Shown piece after piece: positions 40,862 to 41,891 of a DNA stretch of 41,891 nt. Positions within the stretch are counted from its first letter, which is position 1. The number at the start of each line of letters is the position of its first letter. The notes beneath the pieces are model-generated. The model had not been told where the DNA came from. It was given only the letters and a program-made list of their open reading frames with translations, and ran no database searches. Source of the DNA: Bog-756 sp035531955 (GTDB lineage Bacteria > Actinomycetota > Acidimicrobiia > Acidimicrobiales > RAAP-2); the NCBI GenBank assembly GCA_035531955.1, contig DATKRZ010000027.1, forward strand, positions 1 to 41,891, given 5' to 3'. The position numbers and the translations under genes are program-made.

Positions 40862-41891
40862 TCAGCCGGACGGGGGCCGGGGCGGGGAGAGCACGTCCTC
40901 GACCGCGCCGGTGAGCACCTCCAGCCCGTCGGCCAACAACGCGTCGTCGATGACCAGCGGCGGGAGCAGGCGGATGACGTTGCCGTAGCTGCCGCAGGAC
41001 AGGGTCACCACTCCGGCCTGGTGACAGGCCTGGAGTATGCGGCGGGTGGCGTCGGCGTCCGGGTCCCGGGTGCCCGGGTGCACGATCTCCATGGCCATCA
41101 TCGCGCCGCGTCCGCGCACGTCGCCGACGGCCGGGAGCGACGCGGCCAGGGACAACAACCGGGCGGAGACGGCATCACCGATCCGGCGGGCCCGACCGGC
41201 CAGGTCGAGGGCGTGCATGGTGTCGAGGGCACCCAGGGCTGCGGCACAGGCCACCGGGTTCCCGCCGAAGGTGCCGCCGAGCCCGCCGGCATGGACCGCC
41301 TCCATCAGATCGGCCCGACCGGTCACCGCCGCCAACGGCATGCCACCGGCCAACGCCTTGGCCGTGGTCACCAGATCCGGGACCACGGCCTCGTGATCGC
41401 AGGCGAACCAGTCACCGGTGCGGCAGAGCCCGGTCTGGATCTCGTCGGCCGCCAGCACCACGTCGTTATCCCGGCACCAGGCGGCCACGGCGGGGAGGAA
41501 GCCCGGTGCGGGCACGATGAAGCCACCCTCGCCCTGGATCGGTTCGACGAGCACACAGGCCACGTTGCCAGCGCCGACGTTGCGCTCGACCTGCTCGAGG
41601 GCGCGCCCCGCGGCCTCGGCGCCGCTCATCCCCGCGGGATCCCGGTACGGGTACGACACGGGCACCCGGTAGACCTCGGGGGCGAAGGGCCCGAACCGCT
41701 CCTTGTAGGGCATGTTCTTGGCGGTGAGGGCCATGGTCAGGTTGGTGCGGCCGTGGTAGGCGTGGTCGAAGACGACCACCGCCTGTCGGCCGGTGGCGTA
41801 CCGGGCGACCTTGACCGCGTTCTCCACCGCTTCGGCGCCCGAGTTGAACAGCGCGGTCCGCTTGGGCAGGTCCCCGGGTGCGAGCTCGTTG
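40862..41891 (-). CDS. gabT: class III aminotransferase, GabT-like (N-terminus outside the window)
   Basis: The visible 342 residues run from the right edge to TGA (complement 40862-40864). They begin NELAPGDLPKRTALFNSGAEAVENA, the PLP phosphate-binding entry of class III transaminases. AADEIQTGLCRTG carries the Asp that pairs with the PLP nitrogen, and TTAKALAGGMPLAAV carries the Schiff-base Lys. GGTFGGNPVACAAA and the closing helix LLPPLVIDDALLADGLEVL are typical for 4-aminobutyrate aminotransferase. GABA or a related omega-amino acid is the probable substrate, forming semialdehyde and glutamate; ornithine-like substrates cannot be excluded. Confidence 0.93.
   Translation of the reverse strand, partial: NELAPGDLPKRTALFNSGAEAVENAVKVARYATGRQAVVVFDHAYHGRTNLTMALTAKNMPYKERFGPFAPEVYRVPVSYPYRDPAGMSGAEAAGRALEQVERNVGAGNVACVLVEPIQGEGGFIVPAPGFLPAVAAWCRDNDVVLAADEIQTGLCRTGDWFACDHEAVVPDLVTTAKALAGGMPLAAVTGRADLMEAVHAGGLGGTFGGNPVACAAALGALDTMHALDLAGRARRIGDAVSARLLSLAASLPAVGDVRGRGAMMAMEIVHPGTRDPDADATRRILQACHQAGVVTLSCGSYGNVIRLLPPLVIDDALLADGLEVLTGAVEDVLSPPRPPSG

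Noticed and set aside
1..41891. CRISPR arrays, tRNA and rRNA genes
   Set aside because: No regularly spaced repeat-spacer pattern and no recognisable cloverleaf or rRNA sequence was seen on either strand. A covariance-model scan would be needed to exclude small RNAs.

Overview
The window is GC-rich (visibly above 70% over most of its length) bacterial chromosome from an actinobacterium, most plausibly an uncultured member of Acidimicrobiia or a close relative. This rests on extreme third-position GC, an F420-type luciferase-like monooxygenase, a MarR-regulated heterodimeric ABC exporter, an MmpL-like transporter, a RecBCD operon and several genes that look leaderless (a -10 hexamer ending six bases before the start codon). 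The lineage is an inference; there is no rRNA or tRNA in the window to fix it.

Layout. 1-2097: lipid/acyl-CoA genes (tail of an acyl-CoA dehydrogenase, a double-hotdog thioesterase, an LLM-class F420 oxidoreductase). 2116-6461: a small unknown acidic protein, a divergent phytoene-desaturase-like FAD oxidoreductase with a putative leaderless leader peptide, a four- to six-helix membrane protein, and a protein that may carry a PemK/MazF-like C-terminal fold. 6557-8444: catalase with its Fur-family regulator. 8512-11507: a divergent membrane-anchored FtsH-type AAA protease and a lipoprotein. 11668-14546: an operon of DHA2-type drug/metabolite exporter, dienelactone hydrolase and a small DUF6295-like protein. 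14565-15212: a proline-rich-tailed membrane protein. 15365-24269: recC-recB-recD, tightly overlapped, the DNA end-resection machine.

24270-29148 is a distinct segment with clearly lower GC and less biased codon use. It holds a non-canonical PRPP synthetase paralogue, a SAM methyltransferase, a secreted alpha/beta hydrolase and two broken genes (a ParB/Srx-like remnant frameshifted by a 13-base duplication, and a streptogramin-lyase-like beta-propeller relic frameshifted by one base). It looks like horizontally acquired or relaxed DNA, but no integrase, transposase or att site was seen.

29149-41891 returns to the host composition: amidase, a marR-ABC-ABC operon (three genes joined by 4-base overlaps, read leftwards), a 3' remnant of an LpqC-type esterase, an aldehyde dehydrogenase, an MmpL-type transporter, a protein tyrosine phosphatase, a single-pass membrane protein and the C-terminal part of a class III (GabT-like) aminotransferase that runs off the right edge.

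No CRISPR array, tRNA, rRNA, prophage or insertion sequence was recognised. I did not find a clearly new multi-gene system; the best leads are the MazF-like fusion, the altered FtsH paralogue, the coupled leader peptide and the composition island with its two gene relics.
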